A stretch of 53,490 bases of DNA, taken from Actinomadura kijaniata NBRC 14229. Lineage in GTDB: Bacteria; Actinomycetota; Actinomycetes; Streptosporangiales; Streptosporangiaceae. The position numbers and the translations under genes are program-made. Where the stretch lies: assembly GCF_001552175.1 (NCBI RefSeq), contig NZ_BCQR01000077.1:1-53490 (forward strand), given 5' to 3'. The notes beneath the pieces were generated by a model. It was not told where the DNA came from. It did no database searches and was given only the letters and a program-made list of their open reading frames with translations. Positions 41,084 through 48,998 of the stretch are shown here, piece by piece (positions within the stretch are counted from its first letter, which is position 1; every line of letters begins with the position of its first letter).

Positions 41084-42526
41084 GTGGTCATCGACGCGGC
41101 GGCTCTCCGGTCCGCCGACCAGCATGGTCCGCGGCGTCGGCTGCTGTGCGATCCGAGGCTCCGGGCGCGGATCACCGTCCGGGCCGTGCTGATCACCCTG
41201 GTGCTGCTGGTGCCGCTGTACCTGGCGCTGCTGGCGCTGGTGTGGCGGTCCGAGGCCGACGGCCTGGAGAGGGACCTGGCGCGGGAGGGCCGCCGGGTCG
41301 GGGTGCTGGTCCGCGAGGGCCGGCTCGACAGCGACATCTCCGGTGAGTCGCACCTGCTCCAGGTGGTGGACCCGGGCCGCCGGGTGGTCGCCGCCGTTCC
41401 GGCGATGCGCGGGCGTCCCGCGGTGAACTTCCCCGAGCCCGACCCGGACGACGACCGCCGCGACGGCACCGGCTGCGCCATCGACGCGCCCGGCGGCCCC
41501 TGCTTCCGCGTGGTGGCCCTGCGCGTCGGCGGCGGCGCGGACCGGCGCGTCGTCTACGCCGTGGCGACCGAGCCCGGCTGGCTGCCGCGCCCGGGGCTGG
41601 CGCTGGCGCTCGCGCTGGGCGTTCCGCTGATCGCGGGGCTGGTCGGGCTGGGCGCCTGGCGGTCGGCGGGCCGCGCCCTGGCGCCGGTGGCCGCGATCCG
41701 CCGCGAGCTGGACGAGATCACCGCCACCGACCTGCGGCGCCGGGTGCCCGAGCCGCCCCGCCGCGACGAGGTCCACCTGCTGGCCCGCAGCGTCAACGCC
41801 ACCCTGGACCGGCTGGAGAAGGCGGTCGCCCGGCAGCGCGCGTTCGTCTCCGACGTCTCCCACGAGCTGCGCAGCCCGCTGACCGGCCTGCGGATGGAGC
41901 TGGAACTGGCGCTGGCCGACCCGCGCGCCGCCGACGTGCCCGACGCCCTGGCCGCGATGCTGCGGAACGCCGACCGCCTCCAGGCGATCATGGACGATCT
42001 GCTGGCGCTGGCCCGGCTGGAGTCCGACCACCGGCCCCCGGCCGAGCCGGTGGACCTGAACGAGCTGACCGACCAGGAGGTGCTGCGCCGCCCCCGCCGC
42101 GCCCGGGTGACGATCGAGGCGACCGGCCCGGTCCTGGCGTGCGGCACCCGGGTCGAGCTGGCCCGGGTGCTGACCAACCTGATCGACAACGCCGACCGGC
42201 ACGCCGACGCGGCCGTCACGGTCCGCGTCCTGGCCGAGGGCGACCGCGCGTTCGTCGAGGTCGTCGACGACGGCACCGGCGTCCGGCCCGAGGACCGCGA
42301 CCGGATCTTCGAACGGTTCGCGCGGCTGGCCGAGGGCCGCCACCGCGACGCCGGTGGCACCGGCCTGGGCCTGGCGATCTCCCGCGACATCGCCGAGGCC
42401 CACGGCGGCGAGCTGTACGTCACCGAGCGCCGCGACGGCCGCCCCGGGGCGCGCTTCGTCCTGGCCCTGCCCCGCGCTGAGGAATCGGGGCCCTCCGGCC
42501 CGGCGGGCGAGGACCCGGAGGGTTAG
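41084..42526 (+). CDS. Orphan sensor histidine kinase
   Basis: 480 residues. It has TM1 at about 35-57, a ~95-residue extracytoplasmic domain with a Cys pair, TM2 at about 172-192, a HAMP domain, then HisKA with the phosphorylated H260 in SHELRSP. The ATPase domain has NLIDNADRH (N-box), VVDDGTGV (G1) and GGTGLGLAI (G2). All catalytic boxes are intact. GTG at 41084 was chosen for its ggaaggga Shine-Dalgarno; the open frame upstream reads through the divergent promoter region. No response regulator gene is adjacent, which is unusual for this kinase class. It ends 4 bp inside the convergent small gene. Confidence 0.9.
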   Translation: MVIDAAALRSADQHGPRRRLLCDPRLRARITVRAVLITLVLLVPLYLALLALVWRSEADGLERDLAREGRRVGVLVREGRLDSDISGESHLLQVVDPGRRVVAAVPAMRGRPAVNFPEPDPDDDRRDGTGCAIDAPGGPCFRVVALRVGGGADRRVVYAVATEPGWLPRPGLALALALGVPLIAGLVGLGAWRSAGRALAPVAAIRRELDEITATDLRRRVPEPPRRDEVHLLARSVNATLDRLEKAVARQRAFVSDVSHELRSPLTGLRMELELALADPRAADVPDALAAMLRNADRLQAIMDDLLALARLESDHRPPAEPVDLNELTDQEVLRRPRRARVTIEATGPVLACGTRVELARVLTNLIDNADRHADAAVTVRVLAEGDRAFVEVVDDGTGVRPEDRDRIFERFARLAEGRHRDAGGTGLGLAISRDIAEAHGGELYVTERRDGRPGARFVLALPRAEESGPSGPAGEDPEG

Positions 42527-42876
42527 CGCGCCGGGCCGGTCGCGTCCGGCCGTCCGCGCAGGCGCCGGATCTCCGCGACCAGGCGGGGGACGTCCTGGCG
42601 GGCCCTGGCGATGAACCGGGCGTTCTCGTCCCAGCGCTCGTCGGCCACGTCCACGTAGCGCGGCTCCTGGACGAGGGTGGCGGCCACGATCTCCCCGTGG
42701 TCGAAGTCCGGCCAGCGCTCGCCGCGGCCGGTGTCGGGGGCGGTGCCGACCGCGACCAGGCCCATGGCGTGGGCGTCGTCGAGCTGCCGGACGTGCCAGG
42801 GGCCCGGTGTCGCGGCCGCGGCCGCCTCCTCGATCTCGTCGAGTTCCTCGTCGGTCAGGGGTGCGGGGGCGTCCAT
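42523..42876 (-). CDS. Small acidic protein of unknown function
   Basis: 117 residues, soluble. It begins PLTDEELDEIEEAAAAATPGPW and ends with NARFIARARQDVPRLVAEIRRLRG. These two blocks form a recurrent pattern in uncharacterised actinobacterial and phage-related proteins, but I know no function. ATG at 42876 is preferred to an ATG at 42912 because the extra residues are Arg/Cys-rich and the conserved block starts soon after. The gene ends inside the last 4 bp of the kinase gene on the other strand. Confidence 0.6.
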   Translation of the reverse strand: MDAPAPLTDEELDEIEEAAAAATPGPWHVRQLDDAHAMGLVAVGTAPDTGRGERWPDFDHGEIVAATLVQEPRYVDVADERWDENARFIARARQDVPRLVAEIRRLRGRPDATGPAR

Positions 42877-42959
42877 GGCGCGGCTCCGTTCGGCTGGGGT
42901 GCGGCACAGCATGGCCCGGCCCGGCGGAGCCGCTCAACGGGTTATCGGAGGCGGCGGGT

Positions 42960-43799
42960 TCAGCGGCGCAGCAGCGCCAGGTCGTCCGCGCCGAGGCGCA
43001 GCGACGCCGCGCCCATGTTCTCCTCCAGGTGGGCGAGCGACCCCGTTCCCGGGATCGCCAGCATCACCGGGGACAGCGCCAGCAGCGCCGCCAGCATCAC
43101 CTGCGCCACCGTCGCGCGGTGCCGTCCGGCCACCTCGCGCAGCCGGGCGTCGTCGGGCAGCCCGAACCCGCCCAGCGGGAAGAACGGCACGTACGCGACG
43201 CCCTCCCGCTCGCACGTCTCCAGCAGCGCCGCGTCCCGCTCCCTCGTGATGTCGAACCGGTTCTGCACCGCCACCACCGGCGCGATCTCCCGCGCCTCGG
43301 CGAGCTGCGCGGCGCTCACATGGCTCACCCCCAGGTGCCGGACGAGCCCCTCCTCCCGCATCCGCGCCAGTGCCGCGAACCGTTCCCCGATCGACCGCCC
43401 GTCCGGCTCCTCCAGGCCGCCCGTCCGCAGGTACACCAGGTCCAGGCGGTCGCGCCCCAATTCGCGCAGGTTGCGTTCGACCTCGCCGCGCAGGTCCCCG
43501 GCCGCCAGCTCCCCGGTCGGGAACGCGTCCCGCGGCCCCCGGTACGGTCCGACCTTCGTCGCGACGACCACCTCGTCGCCGAGGCCCGCCGCGCGGATCG
43601 CCTCGTTGGCCGAGACCGTCCCCTGGTGGTAGAACGCGGCCGTGTCGATGTGGTCGGCGCCGAGCTCCACGGCCCGCCGCACGACCTCCACCGCGCCCTC
43701 GGGGCTCCCGGCCCCGAACAGCCGCATCGCCCCGAACCCCATCCGCCGGACCCGCAGGTCACCGAGCTTCCATTCGCCGTACACGTCGTTCGTCGTCAT
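42960..43799 (-). CDS. Aldo/keto reductase
   Basis: 279 residues of the NADPH-dependent AKR TIM-barrel fold. The catalytic Asp is in HIDTA, Tyr in AAFYHQG and Lys in ATKVG. The position normally held by the fourth catalytic residue, His, reads Arg in DLVYLRTGG, as in some AKR subgroups. IPGTGSLAHLEEN near the C-terminus is the NADP-binding block. It probably reduces an aldehyde or ketone of unknown identity. The ATG has CAGGGT 7 nt upstream, suggesting a leaderless transcript; a GTG at 43808 is the alternative. It is divergent from a LuxR-like regulator 56 bp away. Confidence 0.88.
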   Translation of the reverse strand: MTTNDVYGEWKLGDLRVRRMGFGAMRLFGAGSPEGAVEVVRRAVELGADHIDTAAFYHQGTVSANEAIRAAGLGDEVVVATKVGPYRGPRDAFPTGELAAGDLRGEVERNLRELGRDRLDLVYLRTGGLEEPDGRSIGERFAALARMREEGLVRHLGVSHVSAAQLAEAREIAPVVAVQNRFDITRERDAALLETCEREGVAYVPFFPLGGFGLPDDARLREVAGRHRATVAQVMLAALLALSPVMLAIPGTGSLAHLEENMGAASLRLGADDLALLRR

Positions 43800-43806
43800 G
43801 GCCTCC

Positions 43807-43812
43807 ACCCTG
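43807..43812 (-). promoter_or_regulatory. -10-like hexamer of the aldo/keto reductase gene
   Basis: CAGGGT ends 7 nt before the ATG at 43799. It is the same hexamer and spacing as at the SDR gene (45465-45470). Confidence 0.35.
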
Positions 43813-43840
43813 CCGACGGGCTCCGCCGGGCAGTAGGGCG

Positions 43841-43856
43841 TGGCATCTTGCTGCCA
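43841..43856. promoter_or_regulatory. Inverted repeat at the LuxR-like regulator start
   Basis: TGGCA and TGCCA arms with a 6-bp spacer end on the first base of the regulator's ATG. It is a candidate autoregulatory operator in the divergent promoter region shared with the aldo/keto reductase gene. Confidence 0.4.
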
Positions 43857-44566
43857 TGAGCCTCGACGAGAACGTCGTCCTGCGCGGCGAGGAGGAACTC
43901 GCCGAACGCGCGGGGCACCTGCTCACCGGCGCGCGCCGGGAGTTCTCCTGCGCCGCCGCCGACCCGGCCACCTGGATGCTGCCGAGCGTCCGCGCGCGAC
44001 TGCTCGCGGCGCGCCCCCTTCCCGCCCGGATCACCGTCCGCAAGCTCTACACCCCGCGGGCACTGGCCGACGAGGAGTCCGAACGCCTGCTGCTCCAGGG
44101 CCTGGCGCGCGGCGCCCGCGTCCGCATCACCCAGGCCCCGCTCCCCCACGAAACGATCATCATCGACCGGCGGCTGGCCGTGCTCGCCGGGCCGCCCGTG
44201 CGGGGCGTGCGCGACTACACGGTCGTCCGCTCCCCCGGCGTGGTCCGCAACATCGCCTCCCTCTACGAGGCCGCCTGGGACACCGCCGCCGACCTCGCCG
44301 ACCACCGCCGTACCCGCCCGCCCGCGCTGTCCGCCGAGAGCCGCGCCATCCTGCGCCTGCTCGCCGAGGGTCTCAAGGACGAGACGGCCGCCCGCCGCCT
44401 CGACATGTCGCTGCGCACCTACCGCCGCCGCGTCGCCGAGATCCTGACCCTGCTGGACGCCGACTCCCGCTTCCAGGCGGGCCTGCGCGCCCACGAGTTC
44501 GGCCTTCTCGACGGGCGCTCACACGGGGGCGGGGAGGACGAAGCGCACGTCGGTCAGCCGTTCTGA
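43856..44566 (+). CDS. LuxR-type HTH regulator
   Basis: 236 residues. The N-terminal ~150 residues form a sensor-like domain resembling the phospholipase-D-like/TrmB-type effector domain seen in some actinobacterial LuxR proteins (ARREFSCAA, ITVRKLYTP, HETIIIDRRLAVLAGPP). The C-terminal HTH is about residues 160-222 (LSAESRAILRLLAEGLKDET, then SLRTYRRRVAEILTLLDA). There is no receiver domain. It is divergent from the aldo/keto reductase, with an inverted repeat at its start codon, so it may control both genes. Its last 48 bp overlap the end of the convergent SDR gene. Confidence 0.8.
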   Translation: MSLDENVVLRGEEELAERAGHLLTGARREFSCAAADPATWMLPSVRARLLAARPLPARITVRKLYTPRALADEESERLLLQGLARGARVRITQAPLPHETIIIDRRLAVLAGPPVRGVRDYTVVRSPGVVRNIASLYEAAWDTAADLADHRRTRPPALSAESRAILRLLAEGLKDETAARRLDMSLRTYRRRVAEILTLLDADSRFQAGLRAHEFGLLDGRSHGGGEDEAHVGQPF

Positions 44567-45457
44567 CACCTCCCACAGGCGCCGGCCGATCCCGGGGTCG
44601 GTCACCGCGGCGGACGGCCGCACCCGGGTCGGTTCGCCGCGGAGTTCGGCGAGGCCGCCGGGCCCGATGAACTCCCCGCTCCGCGCGGTCGGGTCGGTGG
44701 CCGCGTACAGCTGGGGCAGCGCGCCCCTGGCGGGCGGCTGGGCGAACAGCGGGTTGCCGACGCGGCCGAACACCACCCGCCACAGGCCGGTCGTCGCGCT
44801 CGTCTGCAGGTTGGTGGCGGTGTAGCCGGGGTGGGCCAGCAGGCTGCGCACCGGGCTGCCGGCCGCGGTCAGCCGCCGGTGGAGTTCCCAGCCGAAGACG
44901 GCGTTGGCGAGCTTGGACTGGTTGTAGAAGGCCATGGGCGCGTAGCCGCGCTCGCCGGTCAGGTCGTCGAAGCGGAGGGTGGCCCTGCGGTGGTTGACCG
45001 AGCTCACCGTGACCACGCGGGGGTCGCGTCCGGCGGTCAGCAGGTCGAGCAGCAGCCCGGTGAGCGCGAAGTGGCCGAGGTGGTTGCAGGCGAACTGCAG
45101 CTCGTGGCCCTGGGCGCTCAGCGAGCGCGGCGGCGCCATCACCCCGGCGTTGTTGACGAGCACGTCCAGGCGCGGGTGGTCGGCGCGCAGCCGGTCGGCG
45201 AAGGCGCGGACCGCGTCCAGGTCGGCCAGGTCGAGGCGGCGCACCTCCAGACGGGCCCCCGGATGCTCGGCGGTGATCTGGGCGGCCGCGCGCCGCCCCT
45301 TCCCCTCGTCGCGCACGGCGAGGATCACGTGGCCGCCCCTGCGGGCGAGCGCGCGGGCGGTGGCCAGGCCGAGGCCGCTGTTGGCCCCGGTCACGACGGA
45401 GACCCGTCCGGTCTGGTCGGGGATCTGTTCGGCGTTCCAGCGCCGCTGCTCGGTCAT
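44519..45457 (-). CDS. Short-chain dehydrogenase/reductase (retinol-dehydrogenase-like)
   Basis: 312 residues. The NAD(P)-binding motif is TGANSGLGLA near residue 20, NNAG is near residue 95, the catalytic Ser is in VTVSSVNHR and the Tyr/Lys pair in YNQSKLAN. The longer C-terminal part places it with the retinol-dehydrogenase/WW-oxidoreductase-like group, whose bacterial substrates are mostly unknown. The ATG is 7 nt after CAGGGT, with TTGACA 18 nt further up, so the mRNA is probably leaderless. It is divergent from a TetR regulator, with a perfect palindrome overlapping its -35, and is the most likely target of that regulator. Confidence 0.9.
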   Translation of the reverse strand: MTEQRRWNAEQIPDQTGRVSVVTGANSGLGLATARALARRGGHVILAVRDEGKGRRAAAQITAEHPGARLEVRRLDLADLDAVRAFADRLRADHPRLDVLVNNAGVMAPPRSLSAQGHELQFACNHLGHFALTGLLLDLLTAGRDPRVVTVSSVNHRRATLRFDDLTGERGYAPMAFYNQSKLANAVFGWELHRRLTAAGSPVRSLLAHPGYTATNLQTSATTGLWRVVFGRVGNPLFAQPPARGALPQLYAATDPTARSGEFIGPGGLAELRGEPTRVRPSAAVTDPGIGRRLWEVSERLTDVRFVLPAPV

Positions 45458-45464
45458 GGGGTTC

Positions 45465-45494
45465 ACCCTGCCCGCCGATGACACTCAGTGTCAA
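45465..45494 (-). promoter_or_regulatory. Promoter of the SDR gene (leaderless)
   Basis: TTGACA (45494-45489), 18 nt, CAGGGT (45470-45465), 7 nt, ATG. The -35 lies inside the palindrome at 45479-45493, so a bound repressor would block it. Confidence 0.55.
45479..45493. promoter_or_regulatory. Perfect palindrome, probable TetR operator
   Basis: TGACACT-C-AGTGTCA is a perfect 15-bp palindrome between the divergent SDR and TetR genes. A further half-site differing at one base (AGTGCCA) occurs at 45505-45511, and TGCCA-tcgg-TGGCA follows at 45507-45520. Confidence 0.65.
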
Positions 45495-45526
45495 TGCGAT
45501 CCTGAGTGCCATCGGTGGCATGGCGT

Positions 45527-45532
45527 TACGAT
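45527..45532 (+). promoter_or_regulatory. -10 hexamer of leaderless tetR gene
   Basis: TACGAT (TANNNT) ends 6 nt before the GTG at 45539, placing the transcription start on the start codon. Confidence 0.5.
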
Positions 45533-45538
45533 TGCCGC

Positions 45539-46153
45539 GTGGATTCCCTCCCCAACGTCACCATGGCCGAGCGCAAGCGCCGGCTCGTCGTGAACGGGCT
45601 GACCGAGGCGGCGCTGCGGCTGCTCGCCGAGAGGGGGTTCGACGCGGTCACCGTCGACCAGATCGTGGCCGCCGCCGGGGTGTCCAGGCGGACGTTCTTC
45701 CGCCACTTCGCCTCCAAGGAGGACGTGGTCGTGCGGTTCCTCGGCGACATGGGCGCCGACATCCGCGCGGAGCTGGCGGCCCGTCCCCCCGCCGAACCGC
45801 CCTCGGTGGCGCTGCGGCACGCCGTCTGGAGCTCCATGGCCACCTGCGTCGACCGGTCCGGCCAGGCGCTGGGGGTGGTCCGGCTGATCCTGCGGACCCC
45901 CGCCCTGCGCGCCCGCTTCGTGGAACGCCAGGCGCAGTGGCGCGACGACCTGGCGGTGGAGCTGGCACGCCGCCTGGGGCTCGACCCCGCGACCGACCTG
46001 TACCCGCCGCTCGCCGCCGGGATGGCGCTGACCGCCTTCGACCTGGTGCTCCAGCGGTGGAGCGACAGCGAGGGGGCCGCGGACCCCGCCGCGCTGACCG
46101 ACCGCGCCTTCGCCACGATCGCTCCGGCCCTGGACGGGCCCGGGACCGGATGA
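45539..46153 (+). CDS. TetR-family transcriptional regulator
   Basis: 204 residues. The helix-turn-helix is at about residues 12-60 (GLTEAALRLLAERGF, then VDQIVAAAGVSRRTFFRHF), followed by a helical ligand-binding domain. It is the usual length and form of a TetR repressor. GTG at 45539 was chosen because TACGAT sits 6 nt upstream and the palindromic operator lies before it; an in-frame ATG at 45506 would fall inside the operator region. It probably represses itself and the divergent SDR gene until an unknown small ligand binds. Confidence 0.9.
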   Translation: MDSLPNVTMAERKRRLVVNGLTEAALRLLAERGFDAVTVDQIVAAAGVSRRTFFRHFASKEDVVVRFLGDMGADIRAELAARPPAEPPSVALRHAVWSSMATCVDRSGQALGVVRLILRTPALRARFVERQAQWRDDLAVELARRLGLDPATDLYPPLAAGMALTAFDLVLQRWSDSEGAADPAALTDRAFATIAPALDGPGTG

Positions 46154-46183
46154 GGCACGGAACCGGATGAGGCACGGGCGCCC

Positions 46184-47155
46184 TCAGAGCAGCAGGAGGG
46201 TCTTGCCCAGGGCGGTGCGGTCCTCGATCGCGGCATGGGCGTCGGCGGCGCGTTCCAGGGGGAACGTCTGCCCGATGACCGGCCGCACGACCCCCGCCTC
46301 CGCCTGCGCCATCATCCGCTCCGCCCACCGCACCGCGTGCGCCCCGAAGCCGAACAGCTGCTCGATGCCGATCACCTCCACGCCCCGGCGCCGCGCCTCC
46401 GCCGGGTCGATCACCGTCGCCCGGCCACCGGCGGCGCCGTGCACCGAGAACCGTCCGCCGCGCGCGGTCACCTCGAACGCGGCCGGCCCGATCGGCTCGC
46501 CGACCCCGTCGAACACCACATCGACCCCCGCCCCGCCGGTCGCGTCGAGCACCCGGCCGGTCCATCCCGGCTCCGAGTAGTCCACGACGGCGTCGGCGCC
46601 CAGCGCGCGGACCAGGTCGAGCTTGCGCGTCCCGCGGGCGGCCCCGACGACCCGCGCGCCCGCCGCCCGGGCCAGCTGCACCAGCAGGCTCCCGACGCCA
46701 CCGGCCGCCGCCTCGACCAGCACCCACTCTCCGGGACGGATCCCCGCCCCCTCGACCAGCCCCTGCGCGGTGCTGCCGTCGCTGTGCAGCGCGACCGCCT
46801 CCGGCAGCCCCAGCCCGTCCGGGACCGGGAACAGCTCCTCGACGGCGGCCAGCGCGCGTTCGGCGAAACCGCCGTCCTCCCCCGTTCCGGCGATGACGCG
46901 CCGTCCCTGCCAGGCCGGATCCACCCCCGGCCCGACCGAGGCCACCCGACCGGCCACCAGGCTGCCCGGCACGTACGGGAGTTCCGGCCGGGGATGCCAG
47001 GGGTCGGTGCCGCGCCGCATCTGCGTTTCGACGAACGACATCCCGGCGACCTCGACATCGACCGTCACCTGCCCCGGCCCGGCCACCGGATCCGGCGCCT
47101 CGGCCAGCTCCAGCACCTCGGGACCTCCGAACCGGACCGCCTGAACCACCCGCAT
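46184..47155 (-). CDS. Quinone-oxidoreductase-type MDR enzyme
   Basis: 323 residues of the medium-chain dehydrogenase/reductase superfamily. The NADPH-binding motif is AAAGGVGSLLVQLA near residue 150. The structural and catalytic zinc-binding Cys/His sets of alcohol dehydrogenases are missing, which places it with the zinc-free quinone/enone reductases. AHAAIEDRTALGKTLLL is the normal C-terminus. It likely reduces quinones or activated alkenes with NADPH. An aggag element lies 6 nt before the ATG. It converges with the TetR gene, with 30 bp between them. Together with the SDR and AKR it makes a small cluster of redox enzymes with local regulators. Confidence 0.9.
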   Translation of the reverse strand: MRVVQAVRFGGPEVLELAEAPDPVAGPGQVTVDVEVAGMSFVETQMRRGTDPWHPRPELPYVPGSLVAGRVASVGPGVDPAWQGRRVIAGTGEDGGFAERALAAVEELFPVPDGLGLPEAVALHSDGSTAQGLVEGAGIRPGEWVLVEAAAGGVGSLLVQLARAAGARVVGAARGTRKLDLVRALGADAVVDYSEPGWTGRVLDATGGAGVDVVFDGVGEPIGPAAFEVTARGGRFSVHGAAGGRATVIDPAEARRRGVEVIGIEQLFGFGAHAVRWAERMMAQAEAGVVRPVIGQTFPLERAADAHAAIEDRTALGKTLLLL

Positions 47156-47930
47156 CGCACGCTCCTCCGCTCTCCCTCACCAGCCAGAACAGCGTGCAAC
47201 CCCAACTCCGGTTGAGGTCAACAGCCGCCATCTCGCCGTCGGAGCGCGGGTCGGTCGGGTTCGTCACCGTCACCCAAAATGATCATCACGGGCGGAACGG
47301 TCGCGCTGAGCGCGTTGCGGCTCGTCGCCGACGCCCTCTCGCGTTGCCCGGGAATGGCGGGCGCCGGTTTCCCGTCGCCGCAATCCTGACCGCCGCGGCC
47401 CGTTACAACGCCATGCGAAAAGACACGGCCGTCGCGAGTCGACAACATGTCGGCGTTAATGGATTGCGGTTCCCGCAATGGCGATTGTCGGCCTCTTCAC
47501 CCCGCGACGCGGTTTCGGCCGGACCGAAAATCGCGGCGGCGTGCCGGGGCCGGGCGGATGTGCGACTCGGCGGGAAATTCCGGAAGCGTCGTCATCTCCG
47601 CGTTCGCCGGAGCCGGTCGGGTTTCTCCGCACTTTTCGCCGGGGCGGCCGCCACGAACGCGCGACACGGCGAGATCGGCGCGCCGCTTGCCTCTTGACGA
47701 TCTCTGTGCAGACTTGGAGCGGGACACGACGGGGCCTGCGGACATGGGCGATCGGCGTTTCCCGCCGGCCGCCCGGCGACCGCGACGGCCGACCGCTTGA
47801 CCGTCACCGAAGAAACCTAGCCCAACGACCCCCGGGAATTAGCGATCTCTTTGCCGGTACCAGAGTTCGGTGGAATACCGGGCCGGGTACTTTGCCGCAT
47901 GTAAATGAATAGATCACCCGAGGATCTTAT
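47156..47930. other. 775-bp gene-free stretch upstream of the MreB-like gene
   Basis: No convincing gene is seen. Open frames occur in several phases but have Arg-rich, low-quality products and lack ribosome sites. Small symmetric elements are present: ATTGCGG-ttc-CCGCAAT (47463-47479) and GACA-aca-TGTC near 47440. The last ~100 bp are clearly more AT-rich than the surroundings. Confidence 0.6.
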
Positions 47931-48998
47931 ATGAAATTTCTTTCGGCGTTCGCCCGCGCGGACACGGCCCTGGATCTGGGGGCCGTTAATTCGCGTGTTT
48001 TCGTGCCCGATCTCGGTGTGCAGGTGAACACGCCTTCGGTGGTCATGGTCAGTCGGCGGAGCGGGCGGGTCCTGGCGGTCGGGGACGACGCGCTGCACGG
48101 CTACGAAATGGGGTGGCGCGACGCCGAGCTCGTCCGGCCGCTCTGGAACGGCGTGGTCTCCGAGTACGAGCCCGCCGTGGCGCTGGTGCGGTGGCTGCTG
48201 AACGCCGCGCACGGCCGCGCGTTCCGGTTCAAGCCGTGCGTGGCGGTGGCCGTCCCCTCGGGCGCGGCGCAGATGGACCGGCGCGTCATGGAGGAGGTCG
48301 TCGCCGAGGCCGGGGCCAGGAAGGTCGTGCTGGTCGACCAGAGCCTGGCGGCCGGGCTCGGCCACCACAGCGACGACGCCGGCATCGCGGCCCGGATGGT
48401 GGCCAACCTCGGCGGCCACACCACCGAGATGGCGATCGTCGCCAAGGGCAGGGTCTGGGCCCAGCGGACCTTCCCGGTCGGCGGCCAGCGCTTCGACCAG
48501 GCGATCGTCGCCTGGGCCCTGCGGGAGTACCAGCTGGTGCTGAGCGAGCAGACCGCGGAGGCGGTCAAGGTGCGCGCGGAGGCCCTGGCGGTCGAGGCGG
48601 GGAAGTACGCGCCGTTCGACATCTGCGGGCAGGACGTCGCCACCGGACGGCCGACGATCTACACGGTCGCCGCCGCGGAGGTCACCGCCGCGACCGAACG
48701 GGTCACCGACCAGATCACCGAGGCGCTGATCGACCTGCGCGACTCCTGCAAGCCCGACCTGATCAGCCAGCTGATGGTCCACGGGCTGACCCTGTCCGGG
48801 GGCGGCGCGCTGCTGCCGGGGCTGCCCGCCCGGCTGTGCCGGAAACTGAACCTCCCCGTACAGGTGAACGACGACCCGGAGGACACGGTGCTCGTGGGAA
48901 CCGCGCGCTACCTGTACGGTCCCTGGACCAAGACCCCGAGGAAACTGCCGAAACCTCTGACCGAGATGGTGGCGGCCCCGACCCCTGCAGGTGAATGA
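47931..48998 (+). CDS. MreB/Mbl-like actin homologue
   Basis: 355 residues. It shows the actin-fold pattern of MreB proteins: phosphate 1 in TALDLGAVNSRVFV, IPSG-like AVAVPSGAAQ, phosphate 2 in VANLGGHTTEMAIV and the adenosine motif in LTLSGGGALLPGLP. Canonical phosphate 1 DLGTANT reads DLGAVNS and phosphate 2 DIGGGTT reads NLGGHTT, so key positions have changed. There is no mreC/mreD nearby. It may be a divergent filament former comparable to the extra MreB-like protein of Streptomyces; ATP binding is uncertain. gagga lies 8 nt before the ATG, and the first codons are AT-rich. The next gene overlaps its stop. Confidence 0.85.
   Translation: MKFLSAFARADTALDLGAVNSRVFVPDLGVQVNTPSVVMVSRRSGRVLAVGDDALHGYEMGWRDAELVRPLWNGVVSEYEPAVALVRWLLNAAHGRAFRFKPCVAVAVPSGAAQMDRRVMEEVVAEAGARKVVLVDQSLAAGLGHHSDDAGIAARMVANLGGHTTEMAIVAKGRVWAQRTFPVGGQRFDQAIVAWALREYQLVLSEQTAEAVKVRAEALAVEAGKYAPFDICGQDVATGRPTIYTVAAAEVTAATERVTDQITEALIDLRDSCKPDLISQLMVHGLTLSGGGALLPGLPARLCRKLNLPVQVNDDPEDTVLVGTARYLYGPWTKTPRKLPKPLTEMVAAPTPAGE

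Noticed and set aside
47194..47912. Three overlapping plus-strand frames in the gap before the MreB-like gene
   Set aside because: The products are Arg-rich, have no motif and lack ribosome sites; the region is better described as gene-free.
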